DNA of 32,583 nt from Flavobacterium psychrophilum. GTDB taxonomy: Bacteria; Bacteroidota; Bacteroidia; Flavobacteriales; Flavobacteriaceae. Every line of letters starts with the position of its first letter. The first letter of the stretch is position 1. The position numbers and the translations under genes were made by a program. Under the pieces are notes generated by a model. That model was not told the origin of the DNA. It saw nothing but the letters and a program-made list of their open reading frames with translations, and did not search any database. The stretch lies in contig CAMBOW010000009.1 of the NCBI GenBank assembly GCA_945869365.1, forward strand, positions 1 through 32,583. Direction: 5' to 3'. Below are positions 24,135 to 32,330 of the stretch, in pieces.

Positions 24135-24157
24135 TTTTATTTTTAGTAAATCTGCTG

Positions 24158-24165
24158 CAAAGTTA
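24158..24165 (-). promoter_or_regulatory. -7 box for the 482-aa gene
   Basis: The minus strand reads TAACTTTG, matching TAnnTTTG, 23 bases before the ATG at 24134. It lies back-to-back with the promoter of the MBL gene. Confidence 0.55.
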
Positions 24166-24178
24166 ACAAAATAGCGAG

Positions 24179-24207
24179 TTGCTAAAAGCGAATTAATACT
24201 ATTTTTG
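24179..24207 (+). promoter_or_regulatory. Promoter of the MBL-fold hydrolase operon
   Basis: TTG (24179-24181), an 18-base spacer and TATTTTTG (24200-24207) fit the Bacteroidota -33/-7 arrangement. The start codon at 24223 follows only 15 bases later, implying a very short leader. Confidence 0.6.
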
Positions 24208-24222
24208 TGAAAAATATATCCG

Positions 24223-24987
24223 TTGAAAGTCTATTTTTTAGGTACTGGCACTTCACAAGGAATTCCCGTAATAGGGAGCACACATCCTGTATCACTTAGT
24301 ACCGATTCAAATGACAAACGATTGCGTGTGTCGGTTTGGATTCATTGGGATTCGTATTCGTATGTCATTGATTGTGGACCGGATTTTCGCCAACAAATGC
24401 TGGCGTCCAACTGCCCGAGTTTAAACGGCATCCTCTATACCCATGAGCATTCCGACCATACAGCTGGCTTAGACGATATTCGCCCCTTTAGTTTCAAAAC
24501 CAGTGGTGTACCTATCTATGCACATGCCAGGGTTTTGGCCAACTTAGCCCGCCGATTTGATTATATTTTTGAAACGGAAGACAAGTACCCGGGCGCACCT
24601 TCTGTAATTCCGCATCCTGTTGATGCCCATGTTCCGTTTGCCTTAGGCAACAAAATTGCAATTCCAATTAATGCCGATCATGCAGGCCTGCAAGTTTTTG
24701 GCTATCGCATAGATGATTTTGCCTACCTCACCGATATCAAAACCATAGAGCTTGAAGAAATTGCCAAACTCAAAGGACTTTCCGTTTTGGTGGTGAATTG
24801 CTTGCGAGAAGAACCGCATCATTCGCACTTTAATCTAGCAGAGGTCTTGCAATTTATTTCGTTGCTTGATCCCAAAAAAACCTACCTCACGCACATTAGC
24901 CATGCGTTTGGTTTTCACGATGCTATACAACAAAAGTTGCCCCCCAACGTTTATGTTGCATACGACAACTTAGAAATCACAATTTAA
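24223..24987 (+). CDS. MBL-fold metallo-hydrolase (PhnP-like cyclic phosphodiesterase family)
   Basis: The 254-residue cytoplasmic protein has the metallo-beta-lactamase motif THEHSDHTAGLDD (His74, His76, Asp78, His79), with further metal ligands likely at the NADHAG and LTHISHAFGFH segments. It begins KVYFLGTGTSQGIPVIG, typical of this family. The start is TTG at 24223; no in-frame ATG fits, and the frame upstream holds the promoter. Close relatives act on phosphoribosyl cyclic phosphates or related phosphodiesters, but the substrate is not readable here. It heads an operon with two small genes (gaps of 6 and 1 bases). Confidence 0.88.
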   Translation: MKVYFLGTGTSQGIPVIGSTHPVSLSTDSNDKRLRVSVWIHWDSYSYVIDCGPDFRQQMLASNCPSLNGILYTHEHSDHTAGLDDIRPFSFKTSGVPIYAHARVLANLARRFDYIFETEDKYPGAPSVIPHPVDAHVPFALGNKIAIPINADHAGLQVFGYRIDDFAYLTDIKTIELEEIAKLKGLSVLVVNCLREEPHHSHFNLAEVLQFISLLDPKKTYLTHISHAFGFHDAIQQKLPPNVYVAYDNLEITI

Positions 24988-24993
24988 TATATT

Positions 24994-25494
24994 ATGCAAA
25001 AATCATTTCTGTTATACGCAACGATCATTTCGGTTTTACTTTCTGTATATACATACATGTATTATTCAAAAGAATTGACATTTACAAAAGCCCAAAACAA
25101 TACATACACCAAGCGTTACCAAGATAGTATCAGTACGATGAAATCCCAGTTGGCCGACGCCAATTATTTTTCATTAGCACACAACGACAATGCCCAAAAC
25201 TATTTTGAGGGCACGCAAAACGAAAAGTTCATTGCCTACGAGAAACTAATTCCTTATGTCACCGAAAAATTATTCGATTTTAACCAAGATCCAAAAGGAA
25301 ATCCCTACACCGGACAAGACCAAATAGGCGCCCAAAAATTCATTATCAATAAGGTGAAAATTTTGAACCACCGTTGGATTATTGCCGATTACAACGATGG
25401 ACAGTATTGGGGAGAAGTGTTGCTCAAGTATTTTGTGAACGAAGACGAAAGCATTTCGTTTGAAATAATTCAATCGGTTATCTACCAAAAATAA
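24994..25494 (+). CDS. Conserved hypothetical membrane-anchored protein
   Basis: The 166-residue protein has one N-terminal hydrophobic segment (about residues 5-25, LLYATIISVLLSVYTYMYY) acting as anchor or uncleaved signal. A soluble domain follows with a helical first half (YQDSISTMKSQLADANYFSLAHN) and a beta-rich second half containing NHRWIIADYNDGQYWGEVLLKYF. I do not recognise a family with function. It sits six bases behind the MBL hydrolase and one base before a lipoprotein gene, so all three are probably co-expressed. Confidence 0.85.
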   Translation: MQKSFLLYATIISVLLSVYTYMYYSKELTFTKAQNNTYTKRYQDSISTMKSQLADANYFSLAHNDNAQNYFEGTQNEKFIAYEKLIPYVTEKLFDFNQDPKGNPYTGQDQIGAQKFIINKVKILNHRWIIADYNDGQYWGEVLLKYFVNEDESISFEIIQSVIYQK

Positions 25495-25495
25495 G

Positions 25496-25924
25496 ATGAA
25501 AAAGTTTGCCTTTTTGCTCAGCCTATGGCTAATTTGGTCTTGCAATCAAAAAGCCGAAACCCTAGCACCTGAAACAATTGAAACAAAAACATTCGTTCCA
25601 AAAGCTGTTGGATCGGATGAAGATTCCCACGGTTGTAAAACATCTGCTGGCTATACCTGGTCGGCGCTCCGTGAGGAATGTGTGCGCATTTTTGAAGTGG
25701 GTATGCGATTAGATCCCGTTGAACCCAATGGCATGAGTGCTTTTGTAGTGATGGATGCTTCTGCCAAACGAGCAGAATTATTCACCTTGCTCGAAAAACA
25801 ACCGCTCATCCTGACACAACTGTCAACAGGGAAATATACCAATGGAGATTGGGAGTTGCAGACGCAACACAAATTAGCCAAACTAATTTATAAAGGGAAA
25901 GTGTCGTTTATCCAACCCGGGTAG
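25496..25924 (+). CDS. Conserved hypothetical lipoprotein
   Basis: The 142-residue precursor has a lipobox LIWSC (Cys16). After a low-complexity linker rich in Thr, Glu and Pro comes the segment SDEDSHGCKTSAGYTWSALREEC, with two cysteines 15 residues apart that could form a disulfide, then IFEVGMRLDP and a short alpha/beta part. I have seen similar GCxxSAGYxWSxL...EC segments in Bacteroidota periplasmic proteins but know no function. It starts one base after the previous stop codon; its 3' end overlaps the convergent esterase gene by 17 bases. Confidence 0.82.
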   Translation: MKKFAFLLSLWLIWSCNQKAETLAPETIETKTFVPKAVGSDEDSHGCKTSAGYTWSALREECVRIFEVGMRLDPVEPNGMSAFVVMDASAKRAELFTLLEKQPLILTQLSTGKYTNGDWELQTQHKLAKLIYKGKVSFIQPG

Positions 25925-26564
25925 CGACTAACCACTCACGCAAATCATAAAAATTTTGAGGAGATACGCCGTGACCTATGGGGTATTCTTTAAATTGAAC
26001 TCGCACACCCAAATTCGTTAAAATTTCCGGAGATTTACGTGCCCATTCTACTGGAATTACTTGGTCAACGGTGCCATGTGAGGCATAGATTTGTAGGTTT
26101 GCTAACTTGTTTTTTTCAAAACCTTCAGCGGCAATTTCGGTATTCAAATAGCCGCTCAACGCCGCCACACGCTGAATGCGATCCGGATAGGATAGGGCAA
26201 TGGCGTAACTCAATATAGCACCCTGACTAAATCCGATTAAGGCAACCGCTTGGTCATCAATGGCATATTTTTTTTGCAAATCATCCAAGGTGGAGAGCAC
26301 GAGATCACGGGAAGTACGTGCCTCATCCAAATCTGAGAATTTATTGGCATCTGCATCAAAATTGATGGAATACCACGCATAACTGCCGTACTGCATATCG
26401 TGGGGCGCTTGCAAGGAGATTACGTAATATTCGTCGGGAAGTTCAGCAGCAAACGAAAACAAATCGGCTTCGTTACTACCATAGCCGTGCAACAACAAGA
26501 GCAGCGGATTTTTATCTACAATCAACTTGGGTGGTCTAACTAAATAGGTAGAAATTGCAGTCAT
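25908..26564 (-). CDS. Alpha/beta-hydrolase, phospholipase/carboxylesterase family
   Basis: The 218-residue cytoplasmic serine hydrolase begins with the oxyanion-hole motif LLLLHGYGSNEADL and has nucleophile Ser113 in GFSQGA, Asp167 in SHGTVDQVIP and His198 in PIGHGVS, completing the catalytic triad. The YpfH/EstB-like carboxylesterase family fits the length. Natural substrate unknown. It is the last gene of a minus-strand operon: its ATG overlaps the previous stop codon by one base (TAATG). Confidence 0.9.
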   Translation of the reverse strand: MTAISTYLVRPPKLIVDKNPLLLLLHGYGSNEADLFSFAAELPDEYYVISLQAPHDMQYGSYAWYSINFDADANKFSDLDEARTSRDLVLSTLDDLQKKYAIDDQAVALIGFSQGAILSYAIALSYPDRIQRVAALSGYLNTEIAAEGFEKNKLANLQIYASHGTVDQVIPVEWARKSPEILTNLGVRVQFKEYPIGHGVSPQNFYDLREWLVATRVG

Positions 26565-26890
26565 TAGCCGATTGATTTAAACGCCGACTGGAACAGTTTA
26601 CCCAGTAAAGGAATTGGAGTAGTTTCACCTTTTATCGCACTAAAAATACCATATCCCCAAAGTACCGAAACGAATATCCACATGGCCGAACTAATCATGT
26701 AGTTGTCAAAATTACTCACCAATAAGCCCAGGGAAATAAAGGTAACCGAAAGCCCTAGTGCTTGCCGAATATGAAACGAGGCAAATGAATTTTTGGAATC
26801 CGAATTCATCGACAAGGCAATGAGTACCCCAACGAGTAAAATATAACTGGTAATTGCGGCTGTTTTGCCCTCTTCTATTGTCTTATTCAT
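26564..26890 (-). CDS. Small three-span membrane protein (DUF4870-like)
   Basis: The 108-residue protein has three hydrophobic segments: about 12-29 (ITSYILLVGVLIALSM), 45-62 (ALGLSVTFISLGLLV) and 67-88 (YMISSAMWIFVSVLWGYGIF). The FASFHIRQALGL segment before the second span resembles DUF4870-type proteins. Function unknown. Its start overlaps the dihydroorotase-like gene end by four bases and its stop overlaps the esterase start by one base, so translation is probably coupled along this operon. Confidence 0.8.
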   Translation of the reverse strand: MNKTIEEGKTAAITSYILLVGVLIALSMNSDSKNSFASFHIRQALGLSVTFISLGLLVSNFDNYMISSAMWIFVSVLWGYGIFSAIKGETTPIPLLGKLFQSAFKSIG

Positions 26891-28140
26891 GCTTGATGCA
26901 AGCTACCTTGGTTAAAAATTCCATAGACAGTTCCTTTCATGGCTTGTCCAATAAAAGCTGAATTTTTAGATTTAGAACGGATGTGCTCGTGGTCAAAAAC
27001 CCAGTTTCCTTCAGGATTAAACATGGTGAGTTCTGCCGGCGCACCCACTTTTATGTGTGAGGATGCCAATCCAAATAGGACTTTTCCAGCCGTTAGTTTT
27101 TCGATTACGACCGCTAGTGGCAATACTGTTTGCAAGGCCGAGAAAGCACTTTCTAAACCAATAGTCCCGTCTTTGGCCAGATCAAATTCTACATTTTTGT
27201 GTTCGATGTCAATGGGGTTGTGGTCGCTGGTAATGCAATCGATGCTGCCGTTTAACACGCCTTCAATCAAGGCCAATCGATCGGCTTCTGATCGCAAGGG
27301 CGGACTCACTTTATAACGGCTGTCAAACTGTTCCAAACAGCTGTCGTTTAAGACCAACTGATGCACTGCAACACTGCAGCTTACGCGAATTCCTTTGGCC
27401 TTGGCTTCTTGTATCAATTCCACCGATTTGGCTGAGGATAGCGTAGGAATATGAATTTTACCCCCGGTGTATTCGGCAATAAATAGGGCACGGGCTACTT
27501 GTATATCCTCGGACAAATTCGGAATTCCTTTCATGCCCAATCGGGTAGCGTGAATGCCCTCGTTGGCAATACCTTGGCCTTTTAAGCTGGGATCTTGGCA
27601 AAACAACAACAGCAAACCGTCAATATCTTGTAGGTATTGCATGCCAATTTTTAGGATGTTGGCCTGGTCTATATTTTTTGCATAATCGCCAAAGGCAATC
27701 GCTCCGGCGTTTTTCATGTCAAACAATTCGGCCATGTCTTTGCCGGCGCTTTCTTTGGTAAAGGCAGCAATAGGATGCAAAGCGGTTGCATGCCCTTGGA
27801 CTTTGTTTTTTACGAACTGAATTTGTGCTTGGTTGTCGAGCACGGGAAAAGTATTGGGTTGCAAGGCAATGGCGGTAAACCCACTTTTTGCTGCTACATC
27901 GAGTCCATTAGCAATGGTCTCGCGGTCTTCAAACCCGGGTTCACCCAAGGAAACACTGCTATCAAACCAGCCCGGTGAAAGGTGTAAATTGTCCAATTCT
28001 ACTACCTTCGTAGAGGCGTCTATGGCCAATGAATTTCCCATTTGGGTAATGATGCCGTTGGTGATTTCTACATCTACATTTTGTTGGTGAAACGAACTAG
28101 TTGGATCAACAATTTGGGCGTTTTTGAGTACAATTTTCAT
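26887..28140 (-). CDS. Dihydroorotase-like protein lacking the metal-binding HxH
   Basis: The 417-residue amidohydrolase-fold protein matches class I dihydroorotase in length and order (pyrimidine biosynthesis: carbamoyl-aspartate to dihydroorotate). The signature normally DxHxHxREPG reads D60-SSVSLGEPG, so both His ligands are Ser (62, 64) and the substrate Arg is Gly66. The HCED-type segment is LFCQD. His229, the VAVHQL segment and Asp305 (TSDHNP) remain. Loss of the HxH suggests the protein is not a normal catalyst; a non-catalytic partner of aspartate carbamoyltransferase, as known for PyrC' of Pseudomonas, is one possibility. The frame is intact and sits in an operon, so this is not a decayed pseudogene. 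A separate active enzyme should exist elsewhere in the genome. Confidence 0.85.
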   Translation of the reverse strand: MKIVLKNAQIVDPTSSFHQQNVDVEITNGIITQMGNSLAIDASTKVVELDNLHLSPGWFDSSVSLGEPGFEDRETIANGLDVAAKSGFTAIALQPNTFPVLDNQAQIQFVKNKVQGHATALHPIAAFTKESAGKDMAELFDMKNAGAIAFGDYAKNIDQANILKIGMQYLQDIDGLLLLFCQDPSLKGQGIANEGIHATRLGMKGIPNLSEDIQVARALFIAEYTGGKIHIPTLSSAKSVELIQEAKAKGIRVSCSVAVHQLVLNDSCLEQFDSRYKVSPPLRSEADRLALIEGVLNGSIDCITSDHNPIDIEHKNVEFDLAKDGTIGLESAFSALQTVLPLAVVIEKLTAGKVLFGLASSHIKVGAPAELTMFNPEGNWVFDHEHIRSKSKNSAFIGQAMKGTVYGIFNQGSLHQA

Positions 28141-30065
28141 GAGACAAATTTTTGAATAAACACTTCAAGCAGTAAAAACATCAAGGCCAAAAGTACAAAC
28201 CATTTGGCTAAATCCGATTCGTTTGCGTTTGATTTCCATGCATCGAGCACAGATTCAATAGAACTGGCTTGTTGGAGTTGTTCTAGCGATAGGGTTGAAG
28301 CCGACCCCTCACTCTCGCTGCGCGTATAATTAAAGCTGATGTTTTCTATTTTTTCGGCACGATTGTATAGACCATAATTACCAGCTTGTGCAGGGTAGTC
28401 GGCACAATCTAATTTTACTTTACGACCTTGTAGTTGTTGAATAGGGATAAACTGCGTCTTTTGATTTTTTATTGTCAACAACTCCTCTTTTCCCAATTCA
28501 GTTTCAACCAATAGTTGTTTGGCCTCACCAATGGTGTAATACGGTTGCGTCGTTTTTTGATGCAAGGCAGCCATCGAATAAAAGGTGGGTACAATGAGTG
28601 GCGATTGTTGAAAATTTGAATTCGTGGTATTAATACTCGAACTAAACACATATACCGCAGCATTGGCTGTTGGTACCGCCACCAAAAAAGGCTGCTGATT
28701 GGCAAAACTCAGTACCTTAGGGTAGGCCGATTGTAGGATATAACCACTATCAACTTTGGGATAATCAAAATTGCTGATGCTTTTTTCAAAGGCGTTTTTG
28801 TATAGGGGATGGGTAAACGCTATTTGTGTAATGAGTTGCGGATTTTGCTGCATTGAACCCAACTGAAAAGCCCCAAATAGGTTGATGAATTCGCTGTAAT
28901 TGGCTTGCAAATTGGGTTCAACTGCTGGAATTACAATGAGTGTTCCGCCTAGATTTGAAAAGGCTTTTAAGCTGGTTTTCAAGGCCTGCGGGAGTTGCTG
29001 CAATTCATTGATTACAATCACATCTTGTTTTTCTAGTTCATGGTAATCCAATTTGGCCAACTCTTGGTTTTGGTACTGAAACTCCGCTGGGGTGTATATG
29101 CGACGCAAAAAATTACTCTTCGCCATTTCACCAATGCTCATTACCTTGATAAATTCGTCCTGAGACAAAGTGAAATACAAGCTGTTGTCATAATCTAAGC
29201 CTTTATCTGTAATGCGTACACTGCCATGAAACGGCTGCTTGGGTAGTGTAAATACAGTGTTTTTGAAGGCTGAATTAAGGGTTACAATTGTTTTGGCCAC
29301 TACTTTGTCTGCGTTATAAATCGCCACAGGAACAGCTACTGTTGTGTGTCCTACTTGGCTTATTCGGACGTCAATTTTATAAAAATCCCCGCTTTGATCG
29401 GTTACTACTACCGTATCGATGGACACATTTTTATCACTTTCTGCTTTTGGAATCACTACTGCCACTTGATTCTCTTTCGCCGTTTTTTCAAGCGTTTTGC
29501 TTTGCACGTTTAGCCCGTCGGTTATGAGCAAGATGTTTTTTTTTCGGGCCGAAGTTTGGGTATTTATTTGTGCCAATGCCCGATCTAATTCAAATGGAAT
29601 CGCGCTGTATGAAAGGTGTTGCAGCTCTTTTCGTGTGGATTTTGTGGTCACATTCCAATAGGATTCCGTGGCCGTAACCAATGAAAACACTTGATTTTCG
29701 GGGAGCTGCGTCAATAGTTCTTCGATGCTTCTCTTTAGCAACTCGCCTTTATTGCCTTTGGCTTGCATGCTGTAGGAATTATCCAGAATGATGTAGGTTT
29801 CGTGTTGGGATTTTTTGGGTGTGCTAGCTGGAAAATACGGTTGCGCAAAGGCCAAAATGATGCAAGTGAGTAGCAGCAAGCGGGTTGCCAAAAGCAGCCA
29901 TTTTTTTATTATGGAGCTTTTTCGGGTTTGGGTACTGATGTCTTTTAGGAAACGAACATTCGTGAAATAGGCTGTTTTAAAACGGCGCAACTGAAACAAA
30001 TGCACCAAAATTGGCAGTACCAATGCAAACAAAAAGTACAGAATTTCGGGCTGTTTAAAATGCAT
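28137..30065 (-). CDS. BatA-like membrane protein with vWA domain
   Basis: The 642-residue protein starts with the BatA/aerotolerance N-terminal domain: two membrane spans (about 8-25 and 55-76) with FQLRRFKTAYFTNVRFL between them. A von Willebrand A domain follows with the MIDAS motif DNSYS (in YIILDNSYSMQAK) and an LLITDGLN strand. A long extracytoplasmic part continues to a last membrane span near the C terminus (LAKWFVLLALMFLLLEVFI). Such proteins are widespread in Bacteroidota, with unclear cell-envelope roles. It is first in a four-gene operon and overlaps the dihydroorotase-like gene by four bases (ATGA). Confidence 0.87.
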   Translation of the reverse strand: MHFKQPEILYFLFALVLPILVHLFQLRRFKTAYFTNVRFLKDISTQTRKSSIIKKWLLLATRLLLLTCIILAFAQPYFPASTPKKSQHETYIILDNSYSMQAKGNKGELLKRSIEELLTQLPENQVFSLVTATESYWNVTTKSTRKELQHLSYSAIPFELDRALAQINTQTSARKKNILLITDGLNVQSKTLEKTAKENQVAVVIPKAESDKNVSIDTVVVTDQSGDFYKIDVRISQVGHTTVAVPVAIYNADKVVAKTIVTLNSAFKNTVFTLPKQPFHGSVRITDKGLDYDNSLYFTLSQDEFIKVMSIGEMAKSNFLRRIYTPAEFQYQNQELAKLDYHELEKQDVIVINELQQLPQALKTSLKAFSNLGGTLIVIPAVEPNLQANYSEFINLFGAFQLGSMQQNPQLITQIAFTHPLYKNAFEKSISNFDYPKVDSGYILQSAYPKVLSFANQQPFLVAVPTANAAVYVFSSSINTTNSNFQQSPLIVPTFYSMAALHQKTTQPYYTIGEAKQLLVETELGKEELLTIKNQKTQFIPIQQLQGRKVKLDCADYPAQAGNYGLYNRAEKIENISFNYTRSESEGSASTLSLEQLQQASSIESVLDAWKSNANESDLAKWFVLLALMFLLLEVFIQKFVS

Positions 30066-30110
30066 TTTTATTTGGAATACCTATTGTTTTTTAAGGTTTT
30101 TTGCGTGTTT

Positions 30111-30118
30111 CAAAAGTA
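30111..30118 (-). promoter_or_regulatory. -7 box for the BatA-like operon
   Basis: The minus strand reads TACTTTTG (TAnnTTTG), 45 bases before the ATG at 30065, with a TTG about 21 bases further upstream that could serve as the -33 element. It lies in the 88-base gap behind the helicase gene. Confidence 0.5.
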
Positions 30119-30153
30119 CTAATCCACTGCAAATAAAGACAATGATTTTTCAA

Positions 30154-31503
30154 TTATTTCTTCTTTTGTCTTTTTTGTGCTTGCGTTTTTAACAGATTCC
30201 GATTTACCGAACCCGATGTTTTCTTTTTTGTTTTAGAAGGCCCACCCAAATTTACTTTGGTGTTCTTTTTTACCTTTTCATGAAACGCCCCGTCGCCGTC
30301 TAATTTTGGTTTTTTTAGCAAAAACTTAAAGGCCTGTTTGTCTTTTTCTGGACCAATCAATTTGGTCGAAATTTCTACTGTATCGGGAAGTTCCAAGATA
30401 TCAATTTCGCGTTCCATCAGCACTTCGATGATAAACTTCATTTCTTCCTCACGCGGCGTAAACAAGCTAATGGCAGTTCCTTTGGCATCTGCACGGCCGG
30501 TGCGACCAATGCGGTGCATATACAATTCGGGCAGTTCGGGCATCTCAAAATTGATCACGTGGGTAATGTCAGAAATGTCGAGTCCACGTGCCATAATATC
30601 AGTGGTAATGATTCCTCTCAACTCGCCTTGCTGAAAGTTGGCCATGGTATTCAATCTATAATTTTGTGATTTATTGGAGTGAATTACCCCAAATTGATCG
30701 GGGAAATCGGCCTCAATATGTTCGTGTAGTAAGTCGGCAATTTTTTTATTGTTCACAAACAAAAGTACCCTAGTGATTGAGTCATTGGTAGCTAATAATT
30801 GTTTAAACAAATTGATCTTTGTGTGAAAATTGGGCACAGCATAACTCAATTGCTCAATGTTTTCTAGCGGCGTGCCCGAGGCTGCCAAACTTACTTCTTC
30901 AGGAAAATCAAAGAAATCGTTCAGTACAGCATCCACTTCATCGGTCATGGTGGCCGAGAACAAAATATTTTGCCGTTTGATGCGCATCATGGCCAAAATG
31001 GCGGTGAGCTGTGTTCGGAATCCCAAGTTGAGCATTTCATCAAATTCGTCAATGACCAATTTTCGGGTTTCGTCAAATCGGATCACATTATCCAAAGCCA
31101 AATCCATGGTTCTACCGGGCGTTCCTACCAATATGTCAATACCTTGATACACCGCAGTTTTTTGGGTATTGATATTCACGCCGCCATAAATTCCCAGCGT
31201 GCGCACCGACATGTATTGTGTAAGTTTCTCGACTTCTTCAACCACTTGCACCACCAATTCTCGGGTGGGAACCAGAATGACAATTTTGGGGATATGGGTA
31301 GGCGTAAAGGTGTATAATTTAAGTAAAGGCAGTAAATAGGCAAAAGTTTTTCCTGTTCCGGTTTGGGCAATTCCCATCATGTCCCGGCCCGACATAATGA
31401 CCGAAAATGATTTTTCTTGAATAGGAGTGGGAGTCAAATACCCCAATTCGTCTAAAGCCTTTTGTACCGATTTGGGTAATTGAAACTGCTCAAAGGTGCG
31501 CAT
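30154..31503 (-). CDS. DEAD-box family RNA helicase with DEFD motif II
   Basis: The 449-residue ATP-dependent RNA helicase shows all motifs: Q motif (TPTPIQEKSF), motif I AQTGTGKT (46-53), Ia PTREL, Ib TPGR, motif II DEFD (152-155), motif III SAT (183-185), RGLDI and HRIGRTGR. Motif II has Phe in place of the usual Ala. The C-terminal tail (about 395-449) is lysine-rich (KKNTKVNLGG, KTQAQKRQKKK) and probably binds RNA. Likely roles are ribosome assembly or RNA turnover. The gene stands 62 bases behind the DUF2400 gene and has its own -7 box. Confidence 0.95.
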   Translation of the reverse strand: MRTFEQFQLPKSVQKALDELGYLTPTPIQEKSFSVIMSGRDMMGIAQTGTGKTFAYLLPLLKLYTFTPTHIPKIVILVPTRELVVQVVEEVEKLTQYMSVRTLGIYGGVNINTQKTAVYQGIDILVGTPGRTMDLALDNVIRFDETRKLVIDEFDEMLNLGFRTQLTAILAMMRIKRQNILFSATMTDEVDAVLNDFFDFPEEVSLAASGTPLENIEQLSYAVPNFHTKINLFKQLLATNDSITRVLLFVNNKKIADLLHEHIEADFPDQFGVIHSNKSQNYRLNTMANFQQGELRGIITTDIMARGLDISDITHVINFEMPELPELYMHRIGRTGRADAKGTAISLFTPREEEMKFIIEVLMEREIDILELPDTVEISTKLIGPEKDKQAFKFLLKKPKLDGDGAFHEKVKKNTKVNLGGPSKTKKKTSGSVNRNLLKTQAQKRQKKK

Positions 31504-31518
31504 GTACTAATTTTTGGG

Positions 31519-31526
31519 CAAAGGTA
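31519..31526 (-). promoter_or_regulatory. -7 box for the DEAD-box helicase gene
   Basis: The minus strand reads TACCTTTG, an exact TAnnTTTG match, 15 bases before the ATG at 31503. No convincing -33 element was seen. Confidence 0.5.
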
Positions 31527-31565
31527 ACCCATTCTAGGGGTTATTGCTACACTTATTTCGAATAG

Positions 31566-32330
31566 CTAAAAGCCCTCAAAAACACCCAATCCAAACAAGG
31601 CAAAGTCATATTTTACTGGATCAAGCGGGTCTAATTTGCGCAGATTTCCATCGAGTTCTTGTACCGCTTTAAAGTCATTTTGGGTTCGGGTTAGCAAACC
31701 CAATTTACGAGCAACTTTACCAGAATGCACGTCAAGTGGGCAGGATAGGGAGGAGCTGGGAATACTTTTCCAAATACCAAAATCAACACCTTTGTGGTCG
31801 TTGCGCACCATCCAACGTAAAAACAAGTGCAGTCGTTTGGCTGCCGAACCGGCCAAGGGATCAGCCACGTGTTTGTGGCTGCGTGTGGCGTGCGGAACTT
31901 CGAATAGTTTATTTTTAAACACGTGGATGCTGTGGTGCAAGTAATTATCTTGTTGGTGTTGGGCAAAAACGGCTTCGAGCCCGCCACAATTGGTGTATAT
32001 GTGTTGTAAGCCTTTGATAAAGCAAATAAAATCAACCCCATTGAAGGTGCGGTGCACAAAATTCTCGAGCGGTTTCAGTTGATCATCGGTGTGGGAACGC
32101 ACAAAGTCATAGGGAGAATTGCCCATCAGATTCATCATCCGTTGGGCATTTTGGATGATCATTTTTCGATTGCCCCAGGCAATGGTTGCACTCAATAAAC
32201 CCGCAATTTCGATGTCTTCTTTCAAAGAAAATTGATGCGGAATTTGCAACGGATCCGTTTCGATAAATACGGGCTGGTTATAATAGTATGCCTTTTCGTC
32301 GAGGAAGGATTGGAGGTCAAGTGTGTGCAT
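31566..32330 (-). CDS. TIGR02757/DUF2400 family protein
   Basis: The 254-residue soluble protein matches the TIGR02757 (DUF2400) family: IAGLLSATIAWGNRKMIIQNA near the N terminus, FVHRTFNGVDF, ADPLAGSAAKRLHLFLRWMVRND and CPLDVHSGKVARKLGLL, the last three being family landmarks. The helical pattern and the conserved CPLDVH segment resemble DNA glycosylase-like folds, but no activity is established to my knowledge. The start ATG overlaps the stop of the ABC ATPase gene by one base (TAATG), so the two are probably co-translated. Confidence 0.9.
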   Translation of the reverse strand: MHTLDLQSFLDEKAYYYNQPVFIETDPLQIPHQFSLKEDIEIAGLLSATIAWGNRKMIIQNAQRMMNLMGNSPYDFVRSHTDDQLKPLENFVHRTFNGVDFICFIKGLQHIYTNCGGLEAVFAQHQQDNYLHHSIHVFKNKLFEVPHATRSHKHVADPLAGSAAKRLHLFLRWMVRNDHKGVDFGIWKSIPSSSLSCPLDVHSGKVARKLGLLTRTQNDFKAVQELDGNLRKLDPLDPVKYDFALFGLGVFEGF

